DNA of 6,282 nt from Zoogloeaceae bacterium. GTDB taxonomy: Bacteria > Pseudomonadota > Gammaproteobacteria > Burkholderiales > Rhodocyclaceae. Numbering within the stretch: the stretch's first letter is position 1; each line of letters begins with the position of its first letter. The DNA is taken from NCBI GenBank assembly GCA_031278735.1, contig JAITJU010000280.1:1-6282 (forward strand), given 5' to 3'. The notes under the pieces were generated by a model that was given only the letters and a program-made list of their open reading frames with translations, had not been told where the DNA came from and made no database searches. The position numbers were made by a program, and so were the translations under genes. Positions 6,093 to 6,282 of the stretch are shown piece after piece.

Positions 6093-6102
6093 CCTTTTTT
6101 TT
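6079..6102 (+). terminator. Probable rnpB terminator using the P1 helix
   Basis: The 3' strand of P1 (6079-6089) merges into a run of eight Cs (6087-6094) followed by eight Ts (6095-6102). No local hairpin sits directly before the T run, so termination would rely on the long-range P1 pairing or another mechanism. The T run strongly marks the transcript end. Confidence 0.55.
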
Positions 6103-6282
6103 AACCCCGTTGGCCCCACGCCTGCAAGGTGTGCGTCCGCCCGGCGCGATGGCACCGACGATGCAGGGCAATCGCATGAATACATTTGTCATTGCGCCTG
6201 GTTGTTTGCCGGGTTACCGTACGAGCGAAACACCTCCAGAAAGAGAGGTTGGCGGCCTTCAGACCCGCCCTTGCCGCCAGTT
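6103..6282. other. Region after rnpB with no confident gene
   Basis: The last 180 bases hold no recognisable gene. A + strand frame is open from ATG 6149 (also ATG 6161 and 6176) to the edge, starting MAPTMQGNRMNTFVIAPG, but it has no Shine-Dalgarno, matches no family I know and is too short to judge. An inverted repeat, TGGCGGC (6250-6256) and GCCGCCA (6273-6279), with a 16-base loop lies at the edge. Confidence 0.4.

Noticed and set aside
5578..6185. Several open frames on both strands crossing the RNase P RNA gene
   Set aside because: The region is accounted for by conserved RNA helices P1-P4, P18 and the core strings, and the frames have no ribosome sites or known domains.
1..6282. CRISPR arrays, tRNA genes, prophage or transposase genes
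   Set aside because: I looked for regularly spaced repeats, tRNA-like cloverleaf signatures and integrase or transposase motifs and saw none.

Overview
The window looks like chromosomal DNA of a Gram-negative proteobacterium, most likely a betaproteobacterium. The supporting signs are an autotransporter ending in an outer-membrane beta-barrel, an RstA/RstB-type two-component pair, a 470-residue type I glutamine synthetase of betaproteobacterial style with an adenylylation tyrosine, NtrC/sigma-54-type sites in front of it, and an A-type RNase P RNA. The DNA is GC-rich and third codon positions are strongly G/C-biased. The taxon is inferred from remembered family features, not from a search.

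Layout, left to right, with all recognised genes on the + strand. Positions 2-1498 hold the 3' end of a large autotransporter gene: the last part of a repetitive passenger, a helical linker and a complete barrel ending in Phe. Positions 1499-1720 are a spacer with two perfect inverted repeats (a short REP-like palindrome and a longer nested hairpin), then a site resembling the E. coli RstA box. Positions 1721-3827 are an overlapping response regulator/sensor kinase pair (rstA-rstB type). Positions 3828-4136 are a control region with two NtrC-type enhancer sites, a -24/-12 promoter candidate and a leader hairpin. Positions 4137-5549 are glnA, closed by a strong intrinsic terminator. Positions 5699 to about 6092 are rnpB with its own -10 box, followed by a run of Cs and Ts. 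The last 180 bases hold no gene I can name.

How the parts may work together. RstB is predicted to sense a periplasmic signal and phosphorylate RstA, which probably binds the box upstream of its own gene. The same spacer follows the autotransporter gene, so a link between the regulator and this surface protein is possible but is only suggested by adjacency. glnA appears to be monocistronic, activated under nitrogen limitation through NtrC and sigma-54 and controlled after translation by adenylylation of Tyr399. rnpB is an independent housekeeping RNA gene.

I did not find an undescribed defence, mobile or biosynthetic system. The points most worth a second look are the palindromic intergenic element, the RstA-box-like site with the neighbouring autotransporter, the enhancer/promoter architecture of glnA, and the hairpin plus U-tract in its leader.
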